From: Anaerolineae bacterium
GTDB taxonomy: Bacteria > Chloroflexota > Anaerolineae > UBA1429
Assembly: GCA_016928125.1 (NCBI GenBank)
Contig: JAFGLK010000058.1
Coordinates: 1 to 18,165, forward strand
DNA length: 18,165 nt
Reading direction: 5' to 3'
This document shows, in pieces, positions 7,157-16,011 of this stretch; position 1 is the stretch's first letter, and every line of letters begins with the position of its first letter. A program made the position numbers and the translations under genes. A model generated the notes under the pieces. The model did no database searches. It saw only the letters and a program-made list of their open reading frames with translations, and was not told the DNA's origin.

Positions 7157-7825
7157 CTACTGGGAAGGAATCTCGTCCAGGTCGATCCAGCCGCGGCGCA
7201 GCCCCACCATGACCGCCTCGGTGCGTGAGCCCACGTTCAGCTTGCCAAAGATGTTGGCCAGGTGGGATTGGACCGTCCTCGGGCTGACCACCAGGCGGCT
7301 GGCGATCTCGCGATTGCTCAGCCCAACGGCCGCCAGTTTGAGGACCTCCAATTCCCGCTCGGTAAGCTCTTCGGTGGGCATGGCCCCCCGGCGATACTGG
7401 GATTGCCTCACCTGGCGCACGATCTTTTTGGCGATCGAGGGGTGCAGCACCGACTCTCCCGCAAAGACCCGACGCACTGCATCAATGACCTCGCTGCTGC
7501 GCGCGTTCTTGAGCAGGTAGCCGGCCGCGCCCGCCTCGAGAATCGCGAAAACGTATTCATCATCGTCATAGGCCGTGAGCACCAGCACCGCGGTGCGCGG
7601 CGCAACTTGCTTGATGTCCTTGGTGGCCTCAATGCCGTTCATGATCGGCATGCTGATATCCATGATGACCACATCCGGACGCTCTCGCTCGGTGAGGGCC
7701 ACCGCCTCCTGACCATCGCCCGCTTCGGCGACGACCTCAAGATCCGACTCGCGCTCAAGGATCTGGCGCGTTCCCTCCCTTACCATGACGTGATCATCGG
7801 CCAGCAAGATACGGATAGCCTCCAT
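7157..7825 (-). CDS. NarL/LuxR-family two-component response regulator (orphan)
   Basis: A 222-residue transcription factor. Residues 1-122 form the receiver domain: acidic pocket D10-D11, phosphoacceptor D56 in IMDISMP, T84 and K106, all in canonical places. Residues about 153-218 form the LuxR-type DNA-binding domain with LTERELEVLKL, GLSNREIA and SPRTVQSHLANIFGKL. It would dimerise and bind DNA when phosphorylated. No histidine kinase gene lies beside it, so the partner must be encoded elsewhere or the protein is controlled another way. ATG 7825 gives a full receiver domain, and AAGAG about 7 bases upstream is a modest ribosome site. A TATAAT box lies about 50 bases upstream on the same strand. 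The secreted protein gene downstream is probably in the same transcript. Confidence 0.93.
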   Translation of the reverse strand: MEAIRILLADDHVMVREGTRQILERESDLEVVAEAGDGQEAVALTERERPDVVIMDISMPIMNGIEATKDIKQVAPRTAVLVLTAYDDDEYVFAILEAGAAGYLLKNARSSEVIDAVRRVFAGESVLHPSIAKKIVRQVRQSQYRRGAMPTEELTERELEVLKLAAVGLSNREIASRLVVSPRTVQSHLANIFGKLNVGSRTEAVMVGLRRGWIDLDEIPSQ

Positions 7826-7876
7826 GAGCGACTCTTCTCCCCTCGGTCTAATCTACGCAAAGGCTTCGCGGAACCC

Positions 7877-7905
7877 ATTATATCCCCCTGGCCCAACATC
7901 GGAAA
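7877..7905 (-). promoter_or_regulatory. Predicted promoter for the response-regulator gene
   Basis: On the - strand a perfect TATAAT lies at 7882-7877. A weak -35, TTTCCG (3 of 6), lies at 7905-7900 with a 17-base spacer. Transcription would begin near 7870, giving a leader of about 45 bases before ATG 7825. Confidence 0.5.
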
Positions 7906-7917
7906 GGTCGGCGGCGC

Positions 7918-7946
7918 TTGACAGCTCCCGTTCACATGAGTACCCT
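7918..7946 (+). promoter_or_regulatory. Possible promoter for mmsA
   Basis: A perfect TTGACA (7918-7923) is followed 17 bases later by TACCCT (7941-7946; 3 of 6). The weak -10 suggests that an activator may be needed, or that the match is chance. It would give a leader of about 190 bases before mmsA. Confidence 0.35.
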
Positions 7947-8140
7947 GTGCTCACTATGCCGCTAGAAGCACCAGCCCGGCCGATCAAGAGATCTGGCTGT
8001 ATCGCTCTTGTGCTCTCTGCCAAGGAGATGTATGATGCAGCCTATGCGGGCCGGCGCTGGCTGCCGATAGTCGTGCAACACATGCGGATAGCTCGGCTGC
8101 GCGTTTCATAAAGCTTACTACTCAAAGGAGGACACCGCGA

Positions 8141-9649
8141 ATGGCCGTCTTGCAGGAACCCATCCAGGAACCGATCGAGCTCAGGAACTATATCGATGGC
8201 GCTTGGGTCGAGTCGGAGGGGGAGACCATCGATGTGGTCAATCCAGCCACGCTGAAAACGCTCGCCACCGTGCCGATCTCGACGGCAGATGAATTCGACG
8301 AGGCGGTGCAAGCCGCGCAGGAGGCGTTCTACGACTGGCGGCGCACGCCGCCCCTCGCCCGCGCGCGTTGCCTGATGCGCCTGCGCGACCTGATGGAAGA
8401 GAACTTTGAGGAGCTCAGCCGTGTGCAGACCATGGAGCACGGCAAGACGATCGACGAGTCGCGCGGCGAGACCCGCCGGGGGATCGAGATGTGCGAGGTG
8501 GCGGCGGGCATCCCCTCGCTGATGATGGGCAACAACCTGGAGGACATCGCCTCGGGCATCGACGAGTACCTGATTCGTCAGCCCCTGGGCGTCTTTGGCC
8601 TGATCGGGCCGTACAACTTTCCCTTCATGGTGCCGCTCTGGTTCGCGCCCTTTGCCGTCGCGACGGGCAACACCATCGTGGTCAAACCCTCCAGTGAAGA
8701 TCCCATCAGCCAGGTCAAGATCGTGGAACTGGTGGAGGAGGCGGGCATCCCGGATGGCGTCTGGAACGTGGTGCATGGGGGCAGGACGGTGGTGTCGGCC
8801 ATGCTCGACCATCCGGATATCAAAGGCGTCTGCTTTGTGGGCTCGACGCCGGTGGCCAAGAACGTGATCTACCCGCGCTGCGGCCAGACGGGCAAGCGCG
8901 TGGTGGCCCAAGGCGGGGCCAAGAACTATGCGGTGGTGATGCCCGATGCGGACATCGAGCGCACCGTGGCCTCCTGCATGACCTCCTTCTATGGCAACAG
9001 CGGGCAGCGCTGCCTGGCCAACGCCAACCTGCTGATGGTGGGCGAGGGCCTGAGCGAGCGTGAATATGACGCCTTCTATCAGCAGGTGGTCGATGCCTTT
9101 GTGCAGGCGGCCTCGCGGATCACCATCGGCTATGGCCTGGATGAGTCGGTGCAGATGGGGCCCATGCGCGACACCGAGAAGAAGCAGCGCATCGTGAGCT
9201 ACATCGAGCGGGGCCTTGCCGAGGGGGCGGAGCTGCTGCTCGATGGACGCGAGTTCGAGATCCTCGGGGACTATCCTCGCGATGCCTTTGTGGGGCCCAC
9301 GGTGTTCGATGGCGTCACACCCGACATGGTCATCGCTCAGGACGAGATCTTTGGGCCGGTGGGCTGCATGATGAAGGCCCGCAGCATGCGCGAGGCGCTA
9401 GACATGATCCACGCCCTCCCGTTCGGGAACGCGACCTCGATCTTTACCAGCAGCGGCAAATGGGCGCGCCAGTTCCAGTATGAGGTGCAGTGTGGCAACG
9501 TCGGCATCAACATCGGGATCGCCGCGCCGATGGCTTTCTTCCCCTTCAGCGGGATGAAGGATTCCTTCTTTGGCACGCTGCACGGCCAGGGACAGGACTC
9601 GGTGCGTTTCTTCACGGAGAGCAAAGTTGTGATCCAGAGGTGGTTCTAG
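8141..9649 (+). CDS. mmsA: CoA-acylating methylmalonate-semialdehyde dehydrogenase (aldehyde dehydrogenase family)
   Basis: A 502-residue cytoplasmic enzyme, the usual MmsA/IolA length. It would oxidise methylmalonate or malonate semialdehyde with NAD+ and CoA to propionyl-CoA or acetyl-CoA, a late step of valine, thymine, beta-alanine or inositol breakdown. N159 (PYNF), K182 (VVKPSS), catalytic C291 (GQRC) and E402 (DEIFGP) fit the aldehyde dehydrogenase fold. HGKTIDESRGE (100-110) and the C-terminal HGQGQDSVRFFTESKVVIQRW (481-501) are typical of the MMSDH branch. The general-base Glu of hydrolytic family members is replaced in QGGAKN (257-262), as expected for CoA-dependent enzymes. The start is certain: AAAGGAGG (8124-8131) precedes ATG 8141 by 9 bases. 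A ferritin-like gene follows after one base, so they share a transcript. IolA is the alternative name. Confidence 0.93.
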   Translation: MAVLQEPIQEPIELRNYIDGAWVESEGETIDVVNPATLKTLATVPISTADEFDEAVQAAQEAFYDWRRTPPLARARCLMRLRDLMEENFEELSRVQTMEHGKTIDESRGETRRGIEMCEVAAGIPSLMMGNNLEDIASGIDEYLIRQPLGVFGLIGPYNFPFMVPLWFAPFAVATGNTIVVKPSSEDPISQVKIVELVEEAGIPDGVWNVVHGGRTVVSAMLDHPDIKGVCFVGSTPVAKNVIYPRCGQTGKRVVAQGGAKNYAVVMPDADIERTVASCMTSFYGNSGQRCLANANLLMVGEGLSEREYDAFYQQVVDAFVQAASRITIGYGLDESVQMGPMRDTEKKQRIVSYIERGLAEGAELLLDGREFEILGDYPRDAFVGPTVFDGVTPDMVIAQDEIFGPVGCMMKARSMREALDMIHALPFGNATSIFTSSGKWARQFQYEVQCGNVGINIGIAAPMAFFPFSGMKDSFFGTLHGQGQDSVRFFTESKVVIQRWF

Positions 9650-9650
9650 G

Positions 9651-10094
9651 ATGAGCGATACCCCTTTGACCGCTTCGGCCATCATGAGCTTCTGCCAAAG
9701 GCTGGAGGATCACTCGGCGGCGCTCTACGCAGAGCTGGCGACGCGATTTGCAGAGCACGGCCAGCTCTTTGAGGGCCTGAGCGAAGATTGCGAAAAGCAC
9801 AAGACCCAGATCGTGCGCACCTATCAGGAGACGGTCACCGACGCGCTGGAGACCAACTACTCGTTCGAGGGGCTCCAGCTGCCTGCTGAGGCTCTCGACA
9901 TCACCGTAGGCGCGGAGGCCGATCTCGGTGCGGCCCTCTCAGCGGCCATCTCTCTGGAGGAGCGAGCGATCGCGTTCTACGAGGAAGTGGCCGTGCGCTC
10001 AGAGTCACTGCTGGCCACGATCCCGCGGGCGTTCAACCGAGTGGCCAGGCGGCGTCAACGACGTAAGGAGAGCTTGGCCGCCCTTCTATCGTAG
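9651..10094 (+). CDS. Ferritin-like four-helix protein with a degenerate metal site
   Basis: A 147-residue all-helical protein that reads as a duplicated helix pair. Helix 1 of each half matches the rubrerythrin/ferritin pattern E-x6-Y: E19-Y26 (EDHSAALY) and E103-Y110 (EERAIAFY). The second helix of each half should carry E-x2-H. In the first half it reads C47-x2-H50 (CEKH) and in the second R135-x2-R138 (RQRR). A normal di-iron centre therefore seems unlikely, and the Arg-rich end (133-139) could bind acid surfaces or nucleotides; that last point is a guess. ATG 9651 follows the mmsA stop by one base, so translation is probably coupled. The pairing suggests a helper or regulatory role towards MmsA, but I know of no such function. 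Rubrerythrin-family or ferritin-like hypothetical protein is the safest name. Confidence 0.7.
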   Translation: MSDTPLTASAIMSFCQRLEDHSAALYAELATRFAEHGQLFEGLSEDCEKHKTQIVRTYQETVTDALETNYSFEGLQLPAEALDITVGAEADLGAALSAAISLEERAIAFYEEVAVRSESLLATIPRAFNRVARRRQRRKESLAALLS

Positions 10095-10105
10095 GTGCAC
10101 CGAGA

Positions 10106-10143
10106 AGGTTATCTCTCGCGGCAGTCGATCGGCTCGATAACCT
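10106..10143. repeat. Inverted repeat after the ferritin-like gene
   Basis: AGGTTATC (10106-10113) and GATAACCT (10136-10143) are perfect 8-base arms around a 22-base spacer, starting 12 bases after the ferritin-like stop. No T-run follows, so it may be an RNA stem or a protein-binding site rather than a standard terminator. Confidence 0.45.
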
Positions 10144-10203
10144 GGTTCAGGCATGTCGGCACGCTCGAGCTGATGAGGACAGTCACGGGCATCTGCAGGA
10201 GGC

Positions 10204-10226
10204 CTATGGCCCTTCAGGGGCCATAG
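10204..10226. repeat. Perfect 9-bp hairpin upstream of the SH3 gene
   Basis: CTATGGCCC (10204-10212) and GGGCCATAG (10218-10226) flank the loop TTCAG. It lacks a U-tract on either strand, but as the strongest stem between the mmsA unit and the next promoter it could act as a weak or factor-dependent terminator. Its near-palindromic form also permits an operator. Confidence 0.5.
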
Positions 10227-10276
10227 ATGTGTGCTATGGGCTCTCGTTCGCACTTGCATGCATCTGGCGATGGGCG

Positions 10277-10305
10277 TTGACATCCGCTTCGCGGTCGTTT
10301 ATAAT
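10277..10305 (+). promoter_or_regulatory. Perfect consensus sigma-70 promoter for the SH3 protein gene
   Basis: TTGACA (10277-10282), a 17-base spacer and TATAAT (10300-10305) match the housekeeping sigma consensus at every position. Transcription should begin near 10312, giving a short leader of about 35 bases. The leader contains AAGGAGG (10333-10339), 7 bases before ATG 10347. Confidence 0.85.
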
Positions 10306-10346
10306 TCGAGTAACTGAGCCGACAATATTCAGAAGGAGGCGCCCTG

Positions 10347-10913
10347 ATGTCTCTAGATACCGGCGGCGGGCCGAGCCGTGGATCCAGTCAGGATCTCTGG
10401 CCCAAGTGGATGTGGATTGCTGTTCCAGTCCTCGTGATCGTGGTTGTGGCCGCTCTTTGGTGGGCGCTTCTATCCCCGCCCAAGTCCTCGCCGCCAGCGG
10501 CCACTGCGACGCCGACCGTTCGGATTATCCAGACCCAGCCAACGCAGGGGCCGACCGTGCAAGGCACATTGGCGCCAACGCAGCAGGTGTTGCCCACGGT
10601 GCAGACGTTGCCAACCCTGCCGACCTTTACGCCCACTATTGTGGCCGCGGCGGCGACACCCACAGGAGAGCCTACGGCAGCGCCGGCAGTCAGCCTCAGT
10701 GTAGGCGCCACGGCCTCGGTCAACGCAGGGGCCGGGCTCAATATGCGCTCGGGTGCTGGCACGGGCAATCCGCGCATCAAGACCTTGCCCAAGGACAGCA
10801 TCGTCGAGATCATCGGCGGGCCCAAAGACGCCAATGATTACACCTGGTGGCAGGTGCGAGACGAGACCGGGACCACTGGATGGGTCGTGGAGGAGTACCT
10901 CGATCCTCAATAG
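10347..10913 (+). CDS. Membrane-anchored bacterial SH3 domain protein
   Basis: A 188-residue protein with one N-terminal membrane helix (about 21-43) after a short cytoplasmic start. An extracellular Pro/Thr-rich stalk (about 44-115) with many TPT, LPT and QPT turns leads to a C-terminal SH3-like domain (about 121-188). The domain shows GLNMRSGAGTG (130-140) and WWQVRDETGTTGWV (167-180), the RSG and GWV signatures of bacterial SH3 domains, which often bind cell-wall peptides or polymers. There is no catalytic domain, so it may tether or sense the cell envelope. AAGGAGG sits 7 bases before ATG 10347 and a perfect consensus promoter lies upstream, so high constant expression is expected. The gene stands alone, closed by a terminator at 10993-11035. 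Confidence 0.85.
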   Translation: MSLDTGGGPSRGSSQDLWPKWMWIAVPVLVIVVVAALWWALLSPPKSSPPAATATPTVRIIQTQPTQGPTVQGTLAPTQQVLPTVQTLPTLPTFTPTIVAAAATPTGEPTAAPAVSLSVGATASVNAGAGLNMRSGAGTGNPRIKTLPKDSIVEIIGGPKDANDYTWWQVRDETGTTGWVVEEYLDPQ

Positions 10914-10992
10914 AGTCACCCTTGGAAGGGCCTTGCGCACTTGGTCGGCGTGAGTGATGAGGCTCTGACGAACCTTTTGATTGGCATGGCTT

Positions 10993-11035
10993 CCCGGGAC
11001 AGAGTAGACTTGACTCGGTCCCGGGTTCCTGTTTT
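10993..11035 (+). terminator. Intrinsic terminator after the SH3 gene
   Basis: CCCGGGAC (10993-11000) pairs with GTCCCGGG (11018-11025). After an A/G mismatch the stem continues with GAGT/ACTC (11002-11005 with 11013-11016) around a 7-base loop. TTCCTGTTTT follows at 11026-11035. It separates the SH3 gene from ligA. Confidence 0.75.
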
Positions 11036-11090
11036 GTGGACGCACATCCCAAAGAGGAGCTCCCAGGCGTGCTGAGCGTAGGAGAGATGA

Positions 11091-13172
<2,082 letters not shown>

Positions 13173-13183
13173 ACTCAGGCCAT

Positions 13184-13196
13184 TGTGAGACTCACA
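13184..13196. promoter_or_regulatory. Palindrome upstream of the helicase gene, operator candidate
   Basis: TGTGAG-A-CTCACA is a perfect palindrome with 6-base arms around one central base. It lies 12 bases after the ligA stop and about 97 bases before the helicase start. It does not match the LexA boxes I know. The site could bind a dimeric regulator of the repair genes, or be chance. Confidence 0.3.
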
Positions 13197-13292
13197 TGCC
13201 TTGCTTGCCGACGCCCCCGGATTTCAGCCGGCCTGGCTGCAGAGAGAGCTAGGCTGTGAGGCGCTTGAGACGTCGTCGCATTCACACCGCAC

Positions 13293-15923
13293 ATGGTCTC
13301 GATCTCGCACAGATCACCGGACAAAGACGCCTTGGCTAGCTTGGCGACAACGCTGCAGCGACTGCGCACACAGAGCGACTGGGCCGCCAATGTGACCGCT
13401 TGGCGCGTCCTGCCAGAGCGCCAAGCGATGCTGGCGCCCTTCCCGCCTGAACTCCATCCCGCGTTGGTGCGCATGTTGCAGGCCCAAGGCATCACGGGCC
13501 TGTATGTGCATCAGGCCCAGGCCGTGGAACATGTGCTTCGAGGACACCACGTCGTCATCGTGACGCCCACCGCCTCCGGCAAGACCCTGTGCTACAATCT
13601 GCCGGTGCTACACCATCTACTGAGCCAAGCGCATGGCAACGCGCTGTATCTCTTTCCCACCAAAGCCCTGGCGCACGATCAACTGGCCATCCTGAACCAC
13701 GCCCTGGAGGCCTTGGAGCTCGCTGTCCGTGCCGAGGCCTATGACGGTGACACATCTTCCAGCCAGCGGGGCTCGATCCGCCGCTCGCTGGCTCAAGGAC
13801 CGGGCATCATCGCCACGAACCCAGACATGCTGCACGTCGGCATGCTGCCCTACCACACGCAGTGGCGATCCTTTTTCTCCGAGCTGGCTTTTGTGATCCT
13901 GGATGAAGTGCATACCTACCGCGGCGTGTTCGGCAGCCATGTGGCCAATGTGCTCCGGCGCCTGCGCCGCATCGCCCGCTTCTATGGCAGCGATCCCCTC
14001 TTCATCTGTACTTCGGCGACCATTGCCAACCCTGAGGAATTGGTGCGCCGCTTGATTGACGCACCGGCCACGCTGGTTGCCCAGAACGGCGCGCCCCAGA
14101 GCGAGCGAACGATGATCTTTTACAATCCGCCGCTGCGCGATGAGGCGTTGGGGCTGCGCACGCCGGCGCTGACCGAGGCGCGGAGACTGGCCAACGAGCT
14201 GTTGGATCAAGATATCCAGACAGTGATCTTTGTGCCATCGCGGCGCATGGTCGAGCAGATGGTCATCCACCTGCGGCAAGATGCGGTGCGGGGAGATGCG
14301 CCCCACCATGGGCGAGAACCGGCGGCCATTCGAGGCTATCGGGGTGGCTATTTGGCCCAGGAACGCCGCGAGATCGAAGAGGGCTTGCGCCGCGGCTCGG
14401 TGCGGGCTGTGGTGGCGACCAACGCATTGGAGCTAGGTGTGGATATCGGCGGACTCGCGGCCTGCATCATGGTGGGCTATCCCGGCACCATCGCCAGCAC
14501 CTGGCAGCGGGCAGGGCGAGCCGGGCGGGCTCATGAGAAGGGCCTCGCTGTCTTGATGGCCTCTTCCTCGCCCTCGGACCAATACGTCATCACCCATCCC
14601 GACTACTTTTTCGGACGTCCGCCCGAGCATGCGCTCCTCAATCCCGATAATCTCTATTTGCTGATCGACCACGCGCGCTGCGCGGCTTGGGAGTTGCCCT
14701 TTGGTGCCGATGAGGTGTTCGGCGGCGAGGACATCCAAGAAGTCCTTGCTTTCCTGCAAGAGGGGGGCGAGGTGCGTCGCTCTGGCTTTCGCTGGTATTG
14801 GACGAGCGAGCAGTTCCCCGCAAGCCAGGTTTCGCTGCGCGCCGCCACGGCCGATACCCTGGCGATCGTGGCAGAGGGCCGCGAGGGTTCCTCGCCGGGC
14901 GAGCGGCAGGTGATCGGACAGATAGACCGAGCCAGCGCGCCGGTGTGGGTGCACGAGGGCGCAATCTACATGCACGAGGGACAGCAGTATCTGGTGGAAC
15001 GACTGGACTGGGAGGCTGGCGTGGCGCAGGTGCGAGCCGTAACGGTGGACTATTACACCGAGGCCTCCCAAAGCACGCGCGTCGCCATCCAGAAGGTCCA
15101 CGACGAGCTATCCCTTGGAGATGTGCGCCTGGCCCGGGGCGAGATCAAGCTGACCAGGCGGGCCTCGGGCTATCGCAAGCTGAGCCTGGGCGCCAGCGGC
15201 GGAAGGGGCGCCGGAGAGCACCTGGGCTGGGGAGCGATCGATCTGCCCGAACAAGAGATGCTCACCTCAGCCTGTTGGATCGCGATCTCAGAGGATGTCA
15301 TCGAACGCCTGCGCGAGGAGGGCTGGTGGGTGGGCGAGTATGTAGCCTCGCGCGGCCCCGACTGGGCCGCGCAGCGGGAGCTCGCCCGAAGACGCGATGG
15401 GTACCGCTGCCGGTGGTGCAATGCCTCAGAGCGCCCCGGGCGCCAGCATGAGGTGCATCATGTCATCCCCTTCCGAGAATTCGGGTGGATCCCGGGAGAG
15501 AATGAGGCCTACCGCCAGGCGAATCGCCTGGAGAACCTTGTGACCCTCTGCCCAAGCTGCCATCGCAAGGCAGAGCAGCAGGTGGCCGTGCAGAGCACTC
15601 TGGCCAGCCTATCTCGCGTGATCGGCCATGTGATTCCACTGCTCTTCATGTGCGATCGGCACGATCTTGGCATCCAGTCCGATGTCAAGGCGCCACAGAC
15701 GGGCCTGCCCACCTTGTTCATCTTCGACGCCATCCCAGGAGGCGTGGGGCTCAGCGACGAGGTGCCCGGTGCCTATGCCGCGATCCTGGCGCGTTCCGCC
15801 GAGCTGATCCGCGATTGTCCGTGCACCTCGGGATGCCCTTCCTGCATTGGGGCCGCTGCAGCCATAGAGCCCAAGGCCAAGGAGCAGACACTGCGCCTGA
15901 TCGCCGCCATCCAGCCGCAATGA
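13293..15923 (+). CDS. mrfA: MrfA/YprA-like DEAD-box helicase with DUF1998/MZB tail and an inserted HNH nuclease domain
   Basis: An 876-residue protein, longer than Bacillus MrfA (about 750). The helicase core has Walker A TPTASGKT (91-98), motif Ia PTKALAHDQ (122-130), DEVH (204-207), SAT (241-243), TNALELGVDIG (376-386) and QRAGRAGR (405-412). The middle region (about 450-660) fits MrfA-like helicases. The tail starts with VIGHVIPLLFMCDRHDLG (776-793) and ends in a cysteine cluster, C842, C844, C848 and C851, as in DUF1998/MZB domains. Between them, at about 690-768, is a Cys4-type HNH domain: C706-x2-C709, H722-H723, N748, C753-x2-C756 and H757. MrfA unwinds DNA in mitomycin-damage repair in Bacillus. 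ATG 13293 is the only start candidate (in-frame stop at 13266), and it has no Shine-Dalgarno sequence. The exonuclease partner follows 88 bases later. Confidence 0.9.
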   Translation: MVSISHRSPDKDALASLATTLQRLRTQSDWAANVTAWRVLPERQAMLAPFPPELHPALVRMLQAQGITGLYVHQAQAVEHVLRGHHVVIVTPTASGKTLCYNLPVLHHLLSQAHGNALYLFPTKALAHDQLAILNHALEALELAVRAEAYDGDTSSSQRGSIRRSLAQGPGIIATNPDMLHVGMLPYHTQWRSFFSELAFVILDEVHTYRGVFGSHVANVLRRLRRIARFYGSDPLFICTSATIANPEELVRRLIDAPATLVAQNGAPQSERTMIFYNPPLRDEALGLRTPALTEARRLANELLDQDIQTVIFVPSRRMVEQMVIHLRQDAVRGDAPHHGREPAAIRGYRGGYLAQERREIEEGLRRGSVRAVVATNALELGVDIGGLAACIMVGYPGTIASTWQRAGRAGRAHEKGLAVLMASSSPSDQYVITHPDYFFGRPPEHALLNPDNLYLLIDHARCAAWELPFGADEVFGGEDIQEVLAFLQEGGEVRRSGFRWYWTSEQFPASQVSLRAATADTLAIVAEGREGSSPGERQVIGQIDRASAPVWVHEGAIYMHEGQQYLVERLDWEAGVAQVRAVTVDYYTEASQSTRVAIQKVHDELSLGDVRLARGEIKLTRRASGYRKLSLGASGGRGAGEHLGWGAIDLPEQEMLTSACWIAISEDVIERLREEGWWVGEYVASRGPDWAAQRELARRRDGYRCRWCNASERPGRQHEVHHVIPFREFGWIPGENEAYRQANRLENLVTLCPSCHRKAEQQVAVQSTLASLSRVIGHVIPLLFMCDRHDLGIQSDVKAPQTGLPTLFIFDAIPGGVGLSDEVPGAYAAILARSAELIRDCPCTSGCPSCIGAAAAIEPKAKEQTLRLIAAIQPQ

Positions 15924-15963
15924 AGCCAGGCTGGTGCTTTGGCGCCTGCGCCTCGCTCCGTGC

Positions 15964-15969
15964 TATAAT
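15964..15969 (+). promoter_or_regulatory. Extended -10 promoter for mrfB
   Basis: TGCTATAAT (15961-15969) is an extended -10 element (TGn before a perfect TATAAT). The best -35, TTGGCG (15939-15944), is only a weak match with a 19-base spacer, which extended -10 promoters tolerate. Transcription would begin near 15976, giving a leader of about 36 bases before ATG 16012, so mrfB can be made without the helicase. Confidence 0.5.
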
Positions 15970-16011
15970 CTCTGCTGCCAGAGCCCGACGCGATCACAGG
16001 GAACGGAGCGC

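Larger units (their letters stand above)
7826..8140. other. Divergent intergenic region between the response regulator and mmsA
   Basis: This stretch of 315 bases has no convincing gene. It holds a promoter for the response regulator (7877-7905, - strand) and a TTGACA box for rightward transcription (7918-7946). From there to mmsA is a leader of about 190 bases. A weak inverted repeat, CAAGAG (7985-7990) and CTCTTG (8005-8010), lies inside the leader. A 12-codon frame from ATG 8032, with AAGGAG ahead of it, is too short to call. No riboswitch class is recognisable. Confidence 0.6.

Noticed and set aside
8032..8070. Twelve-codon frame with AAGGAG ahead in the mmsA leader
   Set aside because: It is too short to support as a gene from sequence alone, with no clear leader-peptide pattern such as repeated codons.
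8042..8911. Long - strand frame (289 codons) over the start of mmsA
   Set aside because: It is His/Asp/Arg-rich shadow sequence opposite a certain gene start with a strong ribosome site.
8909..8926. Missing general-base Glu in the aldehyde dehydrogenase (QGGAKN)
   Set aside because: This is normal for CoA-acylating MMSDH enzymes and is not a sign of inactivation.
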